Source: Hyaloscypha bicolor E
Lineage: Eukaryota > Ascomycota > Leotiomycetes > Helotiales > Hyaloscyphaceae
Direction: 5' to 3'
NCBI RefSeq assembly: GCF_002865645.1
Contig: NW_020194685.1
Coordinates: 944,807-1,008,806 of the forward strand
DNA length: 64,000 nt
In this document: positions 42,301-55,807 of the stretch, piece by piece
How the letters are laid out: each line of letters starts with the position of its first letter
Numbering within the stretch: the first letter of the stretch is position 1
Program-made: the position numbers and the translations under genes
The notes under the pieces: generated by a model
Seen by the model: the letters and a program-made list of their open reading frames with translations, nothing else
Told to the model about the DNA's origin: nothing
Database searches by the model: none

Positions 42301-45300
42301 CGAAATCCTATATTATTAAGCTCTTAGTTATATAATTTCGTTATTTTTCGAGAATTATTTCTTCTAGCTATATTCTTTAAAGCTAATATCCGTTTCTATA
42401 TAGTAGAAAACCTAATATATCGGAAAATTAGACAAATTTTAATATTTATAAGTTATTATATAAATAGAACTTATATAATAAGTCTATTACTAACTTTAAA
42501 TATAAATTTCTTTTTATAATTAGTTTAAAAAAAATATTTATAGTAAAAAATCCGTAATTCTTATAATCTTATTAGTTATTTCTAGTATATCGGGTTTTCT
42601 ATTATTTAGAAATAAATATTATTTTAAACCCTTTTTATTTTAGAATATAGAAATAAAAGCCCAAAAGGCTTATAAATTAATTTAGTCCCAAGCTATAAAG
42701 CTAAAAAAGCAAAATACTACTATAATATAACTTTATAACTTCTATATATATTCTAGTTATATTATTTAAAAACGAATTTCGAGATTTAAAGAACTATAAA
42801 TCTCTAATCTATTATTAAGCTTTAAGTAATTATTAAATTTTTTTAATGAAATATCTTTTATTATATACTCTAAACTTTAAAAGACTTCGGGAAAAGAACT
42901 TTATAGTATTTCTAGAATCTGTTATATATAGAAGTACTTTTTAATTAATATATAATAAAGAATTCTATAGAATCTTATATAGTAAATTATAAAAGATTAT
43001 AGATTACCTGAATTTATAATTAAGATTATAGGCCTTTAGAAATTCAAAGCTCTAATATTATTTATAATAAGATAATCTCTATTATAAACTATAGTTTAAA
43101 GCCCTTTTCTATATCTAAAGAAATCCTATAAACCTAATAGATATTATTTATTATAAAGAAATAATACCTATAAAACGAAATCTGAATATTATTCTAAGAA
43201 AACTAAAAAGACTATTTAATTAATAGATAATATAAATAAATATTCTTTATATTAACTAAATAGATCCCGATAAATAAGCTAGCTAGATAGAAATAATAAA
43301 TTATATTTACTTTTATATAAAGTAAGTTCTTATATAACTAGAAGAAAAACGAGAAGAAAATAATTTAATATTTAAAGCTATTAAAAAAACTATTATATTT
43401 ATGAATATATTCTAGTATAATAGAAATATAAACGAGAGTATTAAAAAAATCATTAATAACCCTATTTTATTACCTAATATATAATAGTATATAAGTATCT
43501 TTTTCTTTTATTTATATTTCTTTTATTTATAAATTATTTAAAAAGTAATTAATTCGTTATTTACTTAAGTATTTTATAATAATAAAACTATATTATAGGA
43601 TTTAATATATATAATAACTAATTTCTTAATTACTAGCTATCTTATTATATATTTCCCCGAGATTAAATACTCTATTTATCTCTCTATTAAAAATAAATTA
43701 AATATCTATTTAATTAGAATACTTTACTTCCAGAAAACTATTTCTTATTTCAAATAATTCTTTTTTAATATTTTATTTCAGGTATAATCTTTCTAATCCT
43801 CTATTTTCCGGAATAAGTTATTTACTATTCTAAATCTTTTATAAATTAAAAAGTACTAAATTACTTTCCTAAACTACTAATATTCAGATCTGGAAGTATT
43901 TAGGAATTTTATTATAATTAATTTAATACTTAATAAGTTTATTAAAGCCCTATTATAAATAAATACTATAGAAATAAATTGAGAGTCTAATAACTCTTTA
44001 TAGGTTTCTATAGTTACGGATTTCAAGAGCCCGAAATCGAGTTTTTTTATAGAAAAAGAAAAACTAATATCTTTTTTTTTAAAAGACTAAAATATATTTC
44101 TTTAATTCTGAAATATTTCTTATAATTAAATATCTATTTCTTTATTCTCTAGTAAAAAATATTACTAATTCTTGCTTTATATATTATAAAAAAGCTAAAT
44201 TAGATCTTTTACTTTAACTAGTAAATATTATAGAGGCTATTATTAAAATTAAAAAAAACTAGTTTAAGAGTTATTATAGAATTCTAATAGTTTTAAAATA
44301 CTTATATTTATTTTAAAATATAAAATAAAGTTTAATTTTAGAGAATTTATTTTTTCAGATTACTATATTACCTTTCTTTTTATTATATTATATAATTAGA
44401 ACTCTTATTATAATAAGTCTATTATTCTTTAGGTTTCCTTAAATTTAGAACCAGAAATAAATATAATATATAAGTAATTAAATAAGTTCTATTTTTTAGT
44501 ATTTATATAAGATATTATAATATAATTAATTATAAGTAATTCTATATCTAATAATAATTAGAAAGTCTATTTATATATAATTTCTCAGAAATATATAAAA
44601 TAAAAGATATTTTATAACTTAGGAAATAAGAGAATAAGATAAATACTAAGAAATATAAGAATTAGAAATAAAGTTTGTATTTTTAAAAGAAAAAAAGAAA
44701 TTTTTTTAATAAGAAATATATGAGATAAAAAAAGAAATATAAATATAGATTAGGAGCTATATAAGAAATACTATTTTAAAAGATTAGAAAATAGAAGAAG
44801 AGAAGTATTAGAAAATAAAAATATTAAAGATATATTATAGATAAAATAAAATCGAAATAGCTTTTATTAAGTCTTTATTAGATACTTCTATTATTTCGAG
44901 ACTTAATATATAATTTCTAGTTACTTATTTAGGTATTTTAGAACCTTAAAATATATTAAGATAAATAGAGTTAGGGAAATTTCCTATTTTTATTCTAAAT
45001 TTAACTTTTTATATATAAGATAACTTCGGGTTCTAAAGAATAATAATAGATTAAATTTATTATCGGGTAAGTATAACTAGTTAATAGAACTCAATAATTA
45101 AATACTTGTCTCAAATTAGCTTTCTTAATCTTATATATTTATATTATCTTATTTATATTATCTTAAATAAACTTACTAATTCTTACTATAAAGTATAACT
45201 AGTAGAAAGCTAGTATCTTATTATCTTATTATTTCTCGATTATAATTCTCTAATATAATAGCTATTACTAGTTTTTTTATATATATTATTTAAGGCTATA

Positions 45301-47200
45301 ACTAATATTTGAGATATTTTAATACTATAGGAAATTACTAAACTAAAATAGCTAATAGGGAAGTCTTTATTAGATACTATAAGGCAGAGAAAATAATTAA
45401 TTAGTAAACTAGAAAAAAGAAAAAAAGTTTTAATATTAGCCTGAATTTAATTAATTTAATCTATATTAATATAAGTAGCTATTAGTATATTATTAGTTTA
45501 TTCTATTCTGAAATATATTTATTTAGAGAATAATATATTTGATTTCTTAATATATAAGCTCTATTATATACTAGTTTATTTAATTAATTCTAAAAATAAC
45601 TTTAATAGTTTTTAGGATTCAGGCTTTATTTATAAACGAGATTAATAATATAAATAATTAGTATAAATATAACTAGCCTATTTATAAGAAGAAATAATTA
45701 ATAAAGTAAGTCTTTATAAATATTTATATCTTATAAATACTTATAAAAAAGAATTTAAAAAAGAAGATATATATTAAATATAAAAGTAATTATTTAATCT
45801 TTTCTTACTTTCTAGTATATAGCCTTGAATTATTATTTCTTTAATATACCCTAAAGTTTTATAAAGCTCTTAGTTACTATAATATTATATTTAGGTTTTT
45901 ATTAAAGTATATATTTAAAGAAGTTTATAGAAGCTATTATAATTAGGTCCTTAGCTATACTAGAAATAAGTAATTATATTCGCCGGCTTCTATATAAAGT
46001 TCTACTAATAGGTAAAAATTAGGGTTTTATTATATTAGTAGAAATATTTAGTTATTAGTAAGGGCCTATTTACTTATTTATAGTAGCTTTAGAAGCTTTT
46101 AGTAAATTAACTAAATAAGGAAACTCGTTTCTTACTAGCTAATCTATTTGCTTTCTATTATTTAGGATATTATAAAAGGTTCTTTATATCTTAGAATTAT
46201 AATTATTAACTTTAATCTTTATTAGGTTTTATATCTATTACTTTTTTTATTTATATCTTCTTATAAATAGTTAAAGAATTCGTATTACTAGAAATTATAA
46301 AGTTATAATAAAGTTTTTAGGTTCTATAATTAATAATATAAGATCTTTTTATTTTCAAATTCCTTATTATTAGTTAAAAATAATCTTTTTTCTATTACTG
46401 AAATTCCAAAGCTTATTAATTATTCTTAGTTTATATTAGTATATATTCTTTTACTAAAATATTCCTCGAATTGTTTTTTACTATATAAAGTACTATAAGT
46501 CTAAGGGTTTCCTTTTTATATTTTTTATATATATCCTAATTACGTATTATAAGACTTTTAAGTATTTTATATTTCTATTTGAATTATTTTTTATATATTT
46601 TTTATATTAGTTTATTATCCTAAAATAAAGTTTATAAGTATTTGCTTTCTTTATTTCTTTATATTTGGTTTTCTTTTATAAGAGGCTTCTAATAAACTAC
46701 TAAATAATATTAAAGAGCTTTAAAAGAAGTACTAGCTAATAATAGTAAAGCTAGACGAAAAGTGAGATCTTTTATAGATTTATCTAGTATAGTATTAAGT
46801 TTATTCTCTAATATCTTTATATTCAAATTCATTAGTATTAGTAAGAGAATAGTTTATTTAATTACGGTTTTTATAATTAGAAAAGAAAAGAATATAATTA
46901 TTAATATTAATATTATAATGAAAAATATTTAGATAATATTAACTATAAGCCAAAATACTAATTAATTAAATTAGTTATATAAGTAAATAGAGAACCCTAA
47001 ATATTTTATTAGAGCTAGAATTCTATTAGTAAATAATTTTAATTTATATATAAATAGTTATAAATAAAGTATTTAAATATATTAAGTATTTATTAAATAA
47101 GCAGCCGCTTTCTCTATTTATATAACTTTAAAGGAAATATATTTCTAATTATAAGCCTCTCTAAATAATAATGCTTTTATATATATTCTAATTATTTCTT
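36400..47200. other. old AT-rich sequence, unassigned, possibly former large gene or element
   Basis: About 10.8 kb, extremely AT-rich. On the + strand several runs (about 37140-37900, 41250-43300, 43880-45400) remain readable for hundreds of codons if TAA/TAG are taken as former Gln/Trp. The opposite strand also gives plausible runs, so the direction of the original coding sequence is not settled. I looked for LINE reverse transcriptase, Helitron Rep/helicase, RecQ-type subtelomeric helicase and DUF3435 recombinase signatures and could not confirm any. No terminal repeats were found. Confidence 0.4.
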
Positions 47201-48431
47201 TTATTTTCTTTAATAATATCTATAGTAAATAGGTATTAGTTCCAGATATCTTTAAAGAATAATATAGTATAAGTAATTATTAATAATACCCGGAATCAAG
47301 AATATATAATTCCTAGTTCAGACTATATAAATAGAATTATTATTACTTTTAATAATTATTTCAGACTCGATTATATATTATTATTTAGAAGAGATAGGGC
47401 TTATTATATAGTCTATAACTTTCTAGAACTCCTAGAACTACTTTTATAATAGTTTTTATAAAGATAATACTAGTTCTTTTTAAAGAAGAATACTTTTATA
47501 TTATAAGATAATTATTCTAGTAATATAATAAGTATATATCCTTAGTAAATTAATTCTAATCTATAGGAATTCTCTAGTAAATCTACTAGTACTTCTAGAT
47601 AATAAGTAGTTCTTAAAAGAGGGAATTGGGATCTCGCTCTTAGGCCTATTAAATTTCTCTTTTAATTCTCAGATAGAAGTAAACTTAATTCTATTATTAT
47701 TTCTCTAGTACTAATTATATTAGATAAATAATAGAATTAGTATACTAAGAAGAAGAAAGTACTAGCTATTAGGAAATTACCTGCTAATTATATACTAACT
47801 TTTCCTATTTTAAGTCTTTTACTAACTTATTACTAAACTCGGGTTTAAATATCTCGGATACCTAAATATAAGATTTATAATTTAGTAATATACTATAAGC
47901 TTAAGTTTTTGGGAAAAGGAAGCTTCGGATATATAAGTCGAGTCCTTAATCTTTAGTAAAGTAGTATAATGGCTATTAAGATTATTAATATTAAATAAGA
48001 GAAAGAAAAGAAAATAAAGAAAACCCTTAAATATAAAATTAAACTATTAGCTAAGCTATTATATATAAGTTTACTAAACTATTTATTATACTTAAAGTAT
48101 TGGCTTATAATTAGATATAGCTATATATTATTAAATATAAGCATTTATAGGGCTAGGAATTTGGAAAGCTAGTCGAAATATTTATATCTACTACTAATAA
48201 ATTACTTTATAGCTTTCTGGAAAGTTAGAGAAATTAGTATACGAAAATAATGAATTAATAGATTATTTATATTACTCGGTATATTATTAGTAGGCTATAC
48301 TATCTATATAGAAAGAAAATCTTCTATTAAGATATTAAGCTAGAAAATATTCTTTTTAAGAATATCTTTATAAATTTCATTTTTAGTCTAGCTAATTTTA
48401 GCTTCTCTAAAGAAATAGATACGAAAGCTAC

Positions 48432-48758
48432 TATAATAGGCACACGTAATAGCATATAGACAGGTATTAGATATTATAGATCTAGTTTCCTATTTTAGGT
48501 AAAGCTTGTAATTGGAATTATACGGGTAATCGGAATTATATGAATTATATAGGATCGTGTTTCCTAGTTAAGTAAAGTGCTTCGCAGGCTTGGCTAAGTA
48601 CTAGGAAACATATAGGGAGACACTTCTAGCTTTAGAAAGGGGTATTAATTAGTCTTTTATTAGAATTAATTCTTGGAATTAGTTATACTTACAAGTATTA
48701 CTCTATAGCTTACTTACCTTAACTACTTATATATTACCCTGCTATTATATACCTCATA
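48432..48758 (+). repeat. 5' LTR of gypsy C
   Basis: 327 bp with two copies of the 18-bp GCGATCGGAATTATACGG unit (48508-48543, RIP-altered). More AT-converted than the 3' LTR. Confidence 0.93.
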
Positions 48759-49039
48759 TTCTAATTAATCCAATCTTCGGAAAGCAGTTTATTATAAGGT
48801 AATTAAGCTATTAATAGATAAAATATTAATGGCTAGAATATTAACCAGGAAAAGCGCCTCTACTACTACTAGGGCAACCCAACCAGGCATCTAGAGAAGC
48901 GCCTAGTCAAGTACTCTTTATACTACCTAATTAGGAGAAGGAAGTAGAACTCAGATCTATTATCTTAAAGACGTTCGGATACCCGGTATAGAACCCGTTA
49001 TACCTCCGGTGGCACCCTTAGTTCGGAAGGCTCCAAAAA

Positions 49040-52000
49040 CCCGAGAACTGCCTACTTACTAGAGAAAGAGCATTAAAGAAGCCTAGGACTTCTTCTATTA
49101 GGTAGAGTTAAAGTAGTATAAAGATAGCGGAATTACCTGGGCTACTAATATAGTAAAGGTTACGTATTATACTTCCTGTTTTAAGGATATAGCCAGGAAT
49201 ATCTAGAAGTATAGGAAGTAATTAGTAGGTATTAATACTATAAGTTAGGAGATCTTTATTAAATTTATAAAGGATTCTATCTTAGATCCAGAGAACTATA
49301 GTAATAATGCCCTTACTAAGTTTAAGGATATTAAATAATAGCCAGGCCAGAGTATTTAAAGCTTTATATCTTACTTAGATAGCCTATTAGATAACTTAGG
49401 ATATATAGGTTTATTATAAAAGTGAGATAACTTATTTAATAGCTTGAGATAGGAGATTCGAGACAAGATTAATTATTAAGGAAATACTTTATAAGAAAGA
49501 AAGAAGCTTATCTCTATTACTATAAGAATTAAAAATAATTTAAACCTGTTTACTTAACGGGAATATAATAATAAGCTAACGGAATAGTAAAAAAAAGGAA
49601 ATAAAAGAAAAGAGAAAGGAAATAATAAAGAAAAATAAAAGAGAAATATATTTCTATTATAAGATTCGTAAAACCGGAATAGTAAAGATATAGTAATAGG
49701 ATCTAATATAGTACTTGTATTAGAATCTATAAGACCGGATATAATTTACTTTACTTATTAGAAAAAGAGTTACTATATTATTACTTGCCCTAATTAAGGG
49801 AAACCGACTTGCTATAACTATAATAAGTCTAGCTATAAAGTATATAAGTACCTAGAACCAAAAAAGCCAAGAAATAGATATATCCTATAATAATTATACT
49901 TATTTATATTATAGAGGGCAAGGCCCCTAAAATAAGAATAATAATTAAGGTTATTATTAAGATAATAAAAAGCAAGTAAAGAATTAGAATATTAGTAAAC
50001 TCAGGTATAGAAACTAATTATATAAAGAGAAAATTAGCTTTAGATATAAGTATTTTATTAATATTAAGGGTAACTTTCTTATTCTTACTAGAAAGAAAAA
50101 GAATCCATTTATATAGAGATTATATTCTTGAAATTATTACCGAGAATATACTAGGGAACTAAAAAGAAGCTAATATATACTTTATATTATATGATTTTAA
50201 TCTAAACCATATTAATATAATACTTGAATTCTTATAGCTTTACTAGGTTAATTTCCTAATTTCCTTTAGGGAAATAATATAAAAATACTAGATTTAATTA
50301 TAAAAGATTAAAGTTCTAAATATTAAGAAGTTTACTAAAGTAATAAAATATAAGATATATGTTTTTCTATTAATTACTTATCCTATAACGGATAGCTAAA
50401 GAATTATTACTATTATTACTAATAAGATAATTATATTTCCTAAGAAATATTAGGATTTTTTCTAAGTATTCTCTATAAAAGCTATAGGTATATTACCTAA
50501 TTACTATATAATAAAGTATTATATAAATCTGGAACCAGAATCCTAACTATTATATAGTCTTATATATATTTTATTAGAAAGAAAACTTAAAGTTTTTCGG
50601 AAATATCTTAATACTAGCCTAGAAAAGAAATAAATTTATTATTTTACTAGCCTAGCTAGTATCCTAATTATATTTATTTCAAAGAAAAAAGGTAGTTTAT
50701 ATCTATATATTAATTACCGGAATCTAAATAGAATTACTATTAAGAACTAAATACTATTACTACTTATTAGTAAGACTATAAATAGACTTTATAAAATAAA
50801 AATATATATAAAGCTAAACTTAAAGAATATTTACTATTAGTTATAAATACAGGAAGATAATAAATAAAAAATAGTATTCTAAATATATTATAAATATTTT
50901 AAATACTATATTATATTTTTTAAACTATCTAATACTCTAGTAATATTTTAGATATATATTAATTATATATTAGTAGGCCTTATAAATATTATTTATATAG
51001 TTTATCTAGATAATATTTTAATTTATTTAGAGAACCTAGAATAGTATATAGTAATAATCTAATATATATTCGAGTAATTATAATAATATTAGCTTTTTAT
51101 AAACTTAGTAAAATACGAGTTTAATATAGAGAAAATAAAGTTCCTGGAATTTATAATTAGCCTAGATAGTATAGAAATAGAAGCTAATAGGGTTATAGCT
51201 ATTAGGAAATAGCCGGCTTTAAAGAATAATATCCGAGAAGTTCAAGTATTTCTGGGTTTTATTAACTTCTACTAGAGGTTTATTTATAAATACTCTAGGG
51301 TAATAAAAGAATTAACTAATTTATTAAAAACTAGTAAAAACTCATAATATTATTTTAGTTAGATAAATAAGGTAAATAGGGCATTTAAGAAGCTATAAAT
51401 TATATTTATAATAGTACTAATTCTTTATTATTTTAATCTAGCCTTAAAGATTTATATAAAAATAAATACTTTAGGATTTATAATTATAGATATAATTTCC
51501 TAGCTCTTTAGTAAGAGAGTAAAAGCCAGGTAATATTCTATTACTTTTTATTTAAAAAAATAACTATAATTAAGAATAGGTATAAGATATATAATTCTGA
51601 GCTTTTAGTTATTATTCTAGTATTTTATATTTAGTAATATTACCTAATATATATCTAATATATTATTATTATTAAGACAAATTATAATAACTTAAAATAC
51701 TTTATAATTAAGAGAAAACTAAATAATTAATAAATAAGATAAGCAGAGAAGCTAGCTATTTTCGACTTTATCTTAAAGTACTAGCCAGGATATAATAACC
51801 CTACTAATAGGCTATTAAGAAAGCCAGACTTTATAGTAGATATAAATAAAAATACTTTATTACTTATATTTTATAATAAGCTATAAAATATAAAATAGAA
51901 AGCCCTATAAATAGTAGTAATAGGATATTATACTATTCCTATAATACTATAATTCAAGGCCTAGAAAAGAGGAAATAGGTATTTCTTAATTAGTAAGATA

Positions 52001-53740
52001 CTAAGGAATTCCGAAAAAGAAGTTTATTTTAGTAATAGAATAATACTAGAGATATTATTACTTGAGCCTATTACTAGTATAGCTAGTTATAAATAATACA
52101 TATTACGAATTCTAGCTATATAAGTAGCTAGGTCCGAAATAGTATATAAGGAAAGCAGAAAAATATTACTTAAACTACTATTATAGTACTAAAGGCTCGA
52201 TTTATTAATATAATACTAGTAATATAAATAATTCTTAAAAAGAACTTTTACTAGAACTATTAAGACTTAGAAACTTAATATATCTGGATTATTAAGATAT
52301 TAGAGTACTATCTATATACTAAATAAGCTAGCTCTCAAAAAAGAATTACTATAAGCTAATTATAATAATTTCATGAATAGGTATTTTAGTACTAGTAAGA
52401 TATTAGAGATTCTCTAGAAAAAATACTTCTAGTAAAGTATAAAAAAGAATATAAAAAACTATATTAGAACTTGCCTTATATATTAATAAACTAAAATAAA
52501 AAAATATCTATTATATAGTATATTTAGTTTTTTTCTTTTTTTTTCTAAGCTATAATAAGAAATTACTATAAACTTTATTACGGGGCTATTTCTTTCTAGG
52601 TTTTATAATAAGATATATAATTCTATACTTATTATTATTAATAAATATATAAAAATAGTATAATATATTCTAATTACTAAGGAAATCTCAGCTCCTGAGT
52701 TAGTAAAGCTATTTATATATTATATTATTAAAGACTTTAATATACCTGCAGGTATAATCTCTAATAAAGAATCTATTTTTATAAATAAGTTCTAGTTAAG
52801 TTTATATTTCTACTTAAAAGTTTAATAATAGCTAAGTATAGTATTTTATTTATAAACTAATAAATAAATAGAAAATCTAAATCAAACTCTGGAATAATAC
52901 TTAAGGTATTATTCTAGCTACTAGTAAGATAATTAGATAATAAAGCTTGCTTTTATAAAATTCATATATAATAACTCTATATATTTAATAATAGGAATTT
53001 CTTTATTTTATATATTATATAAATTCTATTCTAGTATTAAACTATATATTAAGGATAATATTTCAGAAAAAGAGGTACTAGTAATATAGGAAAGAATATA
53101 GAGAATTTAAATAAAACGGAAGGTACTAGAGAAGTAATAGCAAGAAATAATAAATATATAGAAAAAGTACTATAATAAGAAATATATTAATAAGAAATTT
53201 AATATATATAATAAAGTTATACTTTATATAAAGAATATTTAATAACTATAACCTAGTATAAAGCTAGTAAATAAATATCTTGGCTTTTTTAAAGTTCTAG
53301 AAATTATATAAATATATAAATAAATATATTACTTGAAATTACTACTATTATATTAAATTTATAATATTTTCCATATTTTTCTCTTAGAACTATAATACCC
53401 GCAAGCTAGTACTATAATAGAACCAGAACTAGTTAGAATTAAGAGTAAAGAAGAATTTAAGATAAAATCTATTATAGCCTATAAAAAAAGCAAAAAAGAA
53501 AAAAAGAATTTTATTTATTAAAAGAACTACTTACTAGTAAATAATATATAAGAATTACTAAGTAATCTAGAGAATATAGCTCAAGAATTATAAGAATACT
53601 TAGAAAAGAGTAATATTATAATACTATTAGCTAAATAGAAATATAAAAAATAAATACTTTTATTAGAAAACTATTAAAAAAACTATATATTTATTTTTAA
53701 AAAAACTATATAAAAATTATTAAGAACTTTAAAAACTCTA
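49040..53740 (+). pseudogene. gag-pol remnant of gypsy C
   Basis: Gag about 49080-49600 (GITWATNIVKVTYYTSCFKD early on). CCHC knuckle 49810-49854 keeps the first Cys but the others are Tyr or Ser. Protease near 49985 (ILVNSGIETNYI, Asp to Asn). RT about 50640-51080 with YLDD as YLDN (51003-51014). Integrase about 52560-53050 with ITINFITGLFLS and IPAGIISNKESIF. A chromodomain-like C-terminus lies at 53420-53640, with SNLENIAQEL matching the usual ENLENAQEL end. Many stops; dead. Confidence 0.88.
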
Positions 53741-55020
53741 ATTTCTATATCTTATAAATACCTTATTCTTATAATTACTTTTTACTATTCTTATTATTAT
53801 TTTTATTAGGATTCTCTTAAGAAATAAATAATAAATTAGCTTATAAAGCTATTAGCTATTAGTAAGAAATAAGAAAAAAATAAGCTTACTTAATACTAAA
53901 GAATATTAATTATATTATTAAAAGTACTTTATACTTATATTAAGCTAATAAGAATTACTTAATCTATTTCTTGGATTATTAGAGGAATTTATTAGTCTCA
54001 AATAATAGCTTTAATATAAGAAGTATATATTATTTAGTATAAAAGAAGAATAGTAATAGCCTTTTTCCTTTTAGGTAAAAGATAAGAAAAACGCTTATAT
54101 ATATTAATAGCTTAAAGAAGGCAGTTTAATTATATTATATATACTTGAGGAATCTTAAATAATATTAGAATAAGAAATAAATAAAGGAAATTATAACTTA
54201 TAAAATTATACTTCTTATTCTTAAAGTAATAATAATTATATACTAAGTAATTATTACTCTTAATATAAGTAAGGTCAGGAAACTTAGTAATATTCTTAGA
54301 ATATTAAAGATAATAAGGGCGAATTAAGAATATAAGAGTATTAGCTAAATAGATAGTAATAGGCTAATAAATATTAAGAGAAATATTTATCTTAATAGAT
54401 AAAGAAGTAAAAGAAGGAATTAGAAGGGAACTTAAATAAAGCTTAAATAAAGCTTAAAGGAGCTTAAAGAAGGCTTAAAGAAAGAAGGCAAGGGATAAGG
54501 AGAAGCTAGGTATGGTATTATAGTTAAAGAAAGGAAAGGTTAGTTAGTAGGAAAAGAGAGACCTTTTTATAATACCCTTTCCCCGAATAGTAATTACGAA
54601 TTCGGAACTAGTTCTATGCCAGAAATACCCAGAAAATTCCAAAGAAGGGATTCACAAACGAACCAGAAGATCAGATTAACTTTTCCAAGCTCTTAGGCCT
54701 ATAGAGTAACGATTTATTCGCGAATAGAAGCTAAGTTGGGATTTACAAACTAATCAGAAGACCGGAAGAGCTTCCTGTCTAATAGTATATACTATATCCG
54801 TACTACCTTTGCAAGGGGGAATTGCCAAAGGCAATTTGCGGGTTAGCTAGGCAGGGTTAGTGAATTATATCCTCAAGTCTATTACCTGGCGTAATAATGG
54901 GGCAATTATAGGGAGTCTTTGGGGAGGACCAATGGCCGGAAAAGTTTCAGGGGATTATTTATAAAGCTATTCGCAGTTCCCTTAGGCCTCTTGGGAACAA
55001 GAGCCCAGAGGGGAGGTTAA
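53741..55020 (+). other. long 3' non-coding tail of gypsy C
   Basis: About 1.3 kb between pol and the 3' LTR. The first half is AT-rich. At 54428-54490 there are repeated CTTAAA(T/G)AAAG(G/C) units. From 54580 the sequence becomes GC-balanced and little mutated. No coding capacity seen. Includes the polypurine tract next to the LTR. Confidence 0.7.
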
Positions 55021-55401
55021 TATAATGGGCATACGTAATGGCGCATGGACAGGTATTAGATATTATAGATCTAGTTTCCTATTTTAGATAAAGCTTGCGA
55101 TCGGAATTATACGGGCGATCGGAATTATACGGGCGATCGGAATTATACGGGCGATCGGAATTATACGGGCGATCGGAATTATACGGATCGCATGGGATCG
55201 TGTTTCCTAGTTAAGTAAAGTGCTTCGCAGGCTTGGCTAAGCACTAGGAAACATATAGGGAGACGCTCCTAGCTTTAGAAAGGGGCATCAATTAGTCTTT
55301 TGTTGGAATCAATTCTTGGAATCAGTTACACTTGCAAGCGTCACTCCGCAGCTTACTTACCTTGACTACTTGTGCATCACCCTGCTATTACGTGCCTCAC
55401 A
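55021..55401 (+). repeat. 3' LTR of gypsy C
   Basis: 381 bp. Less mutated than the 5' LTR (keeps GCGCATGGACAGG and GTGCATCACCCTGC). Contains five tandem 18-bp units. Confidence 0.94.
55097..55186. repeat. 18-bp VNTR in gypsy C 3' LTR (5 copies)
   Basis: Five perfect tandem copies of GCGATCGGAATTATACGG. Two diverged copies in the 5' LTR (48508-48543) and one in the LTR at 63804. Confidence 0.95.
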
Positions 55402-55807
55402 GCTACATTTATTGGAATTCTACTCTACTAGGTACCTAAGGTATATTCTGGTACCCTATAAGACTTCCGAATTAATATCTAGTTACTAGGGGTTATTATA
55501 TATGAAATATTAACTGGTTTGGCCCTGGACTAATTACCTGACCTGACGAACTGTATCTGTATATCTGGAGAGTAGTATAAGAGACTTGCTTATACATGCC
55601 GCAAGGGAGGCGATTTGGCCAAAATGGTAACTCTCAATATTAAGGAGCGGATAACTATTAATATATACTACGAAAATAGTACCTTCCCTGTCTTGCCAGA
55701 TATATTACCATTACCAGTTACCCGAATTCCCACCCAAGCTCCTCCCGCCCTCACATTACGAACCACTCTAAAACAATAACCGAGGGGGCAAAAAAATAGG
55801 AATATAT

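Larger units (their letters stand above)
48432..55401 (+). mobile_element. Ty3/gypsy chromovirus C, RIP-degraded
   Basis: Complete 6970-bp element, a different family from gypsy A/B. LTRs 48432-48758 (327 bp) and 55021-55401 (381 bp) begin TATAATGGGC or TATAATAGGC (TGTGATGGGC in the copy at 63804) and end CTCACA or CTCATA. Perfect 5-bp duplication GCTAC (48427-48431 and 55402-55406). Polypurine tract CAGAGGGGAGG just before the 3' LTR. The 54-bp LTR length difference equals three copies of an 18-bp repeat. It lies inside the FHA-kinase gene. Confidence 0.95.
47270..55779 (+). pseudogene. FHA-domain protein kinase gene, split by gypsy C and RIP-mutated
   Basis: A Ser/Thr protein kinase frame lies in 47369-48431 and resumes, same frame, at 55402 to the stop TAA 55777-55779. 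Upstream is an FHA-like segment (LLFRRDRAYYIVYNF, about 47375-47420). Kinase motifs in order: glycine loop GKGSFG (47912-47929), MAIK lysine, DIKLENIL catalytic loop (from 48332), DFG changed to NFS. Past the insertion come VPKVYSG (APE region) and DFRINI-stop-LLGVIIYEILTG (subdomain IX). Gypsy C entered just after the activation segment start, duplicating GCTAC. At least 10 TAA/TAG stops occur upstream and five downstream (last at 55573-55575). The FHA-kinase architecture recalls Chk2/Cds1-type kinases, but orthology is not shown. The 5' start is unclear. Confidence 0.82.

Noticed and set aside
36400..47200. Subtelomeric RecQ helicase, LINE, Helitron or Starship captain
   Set aside because: Considered because of long RIP-broken frames, but no Walker, FADD, Rep or DUF3435 signature could be read with confidence on either strand.
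55097..55186. Regular short repeats that could suggest a CRISPR array
   Set aside because: Direct 18-bp tandem units without spacers, inside a retrotransposon LTR of a eukaryote.
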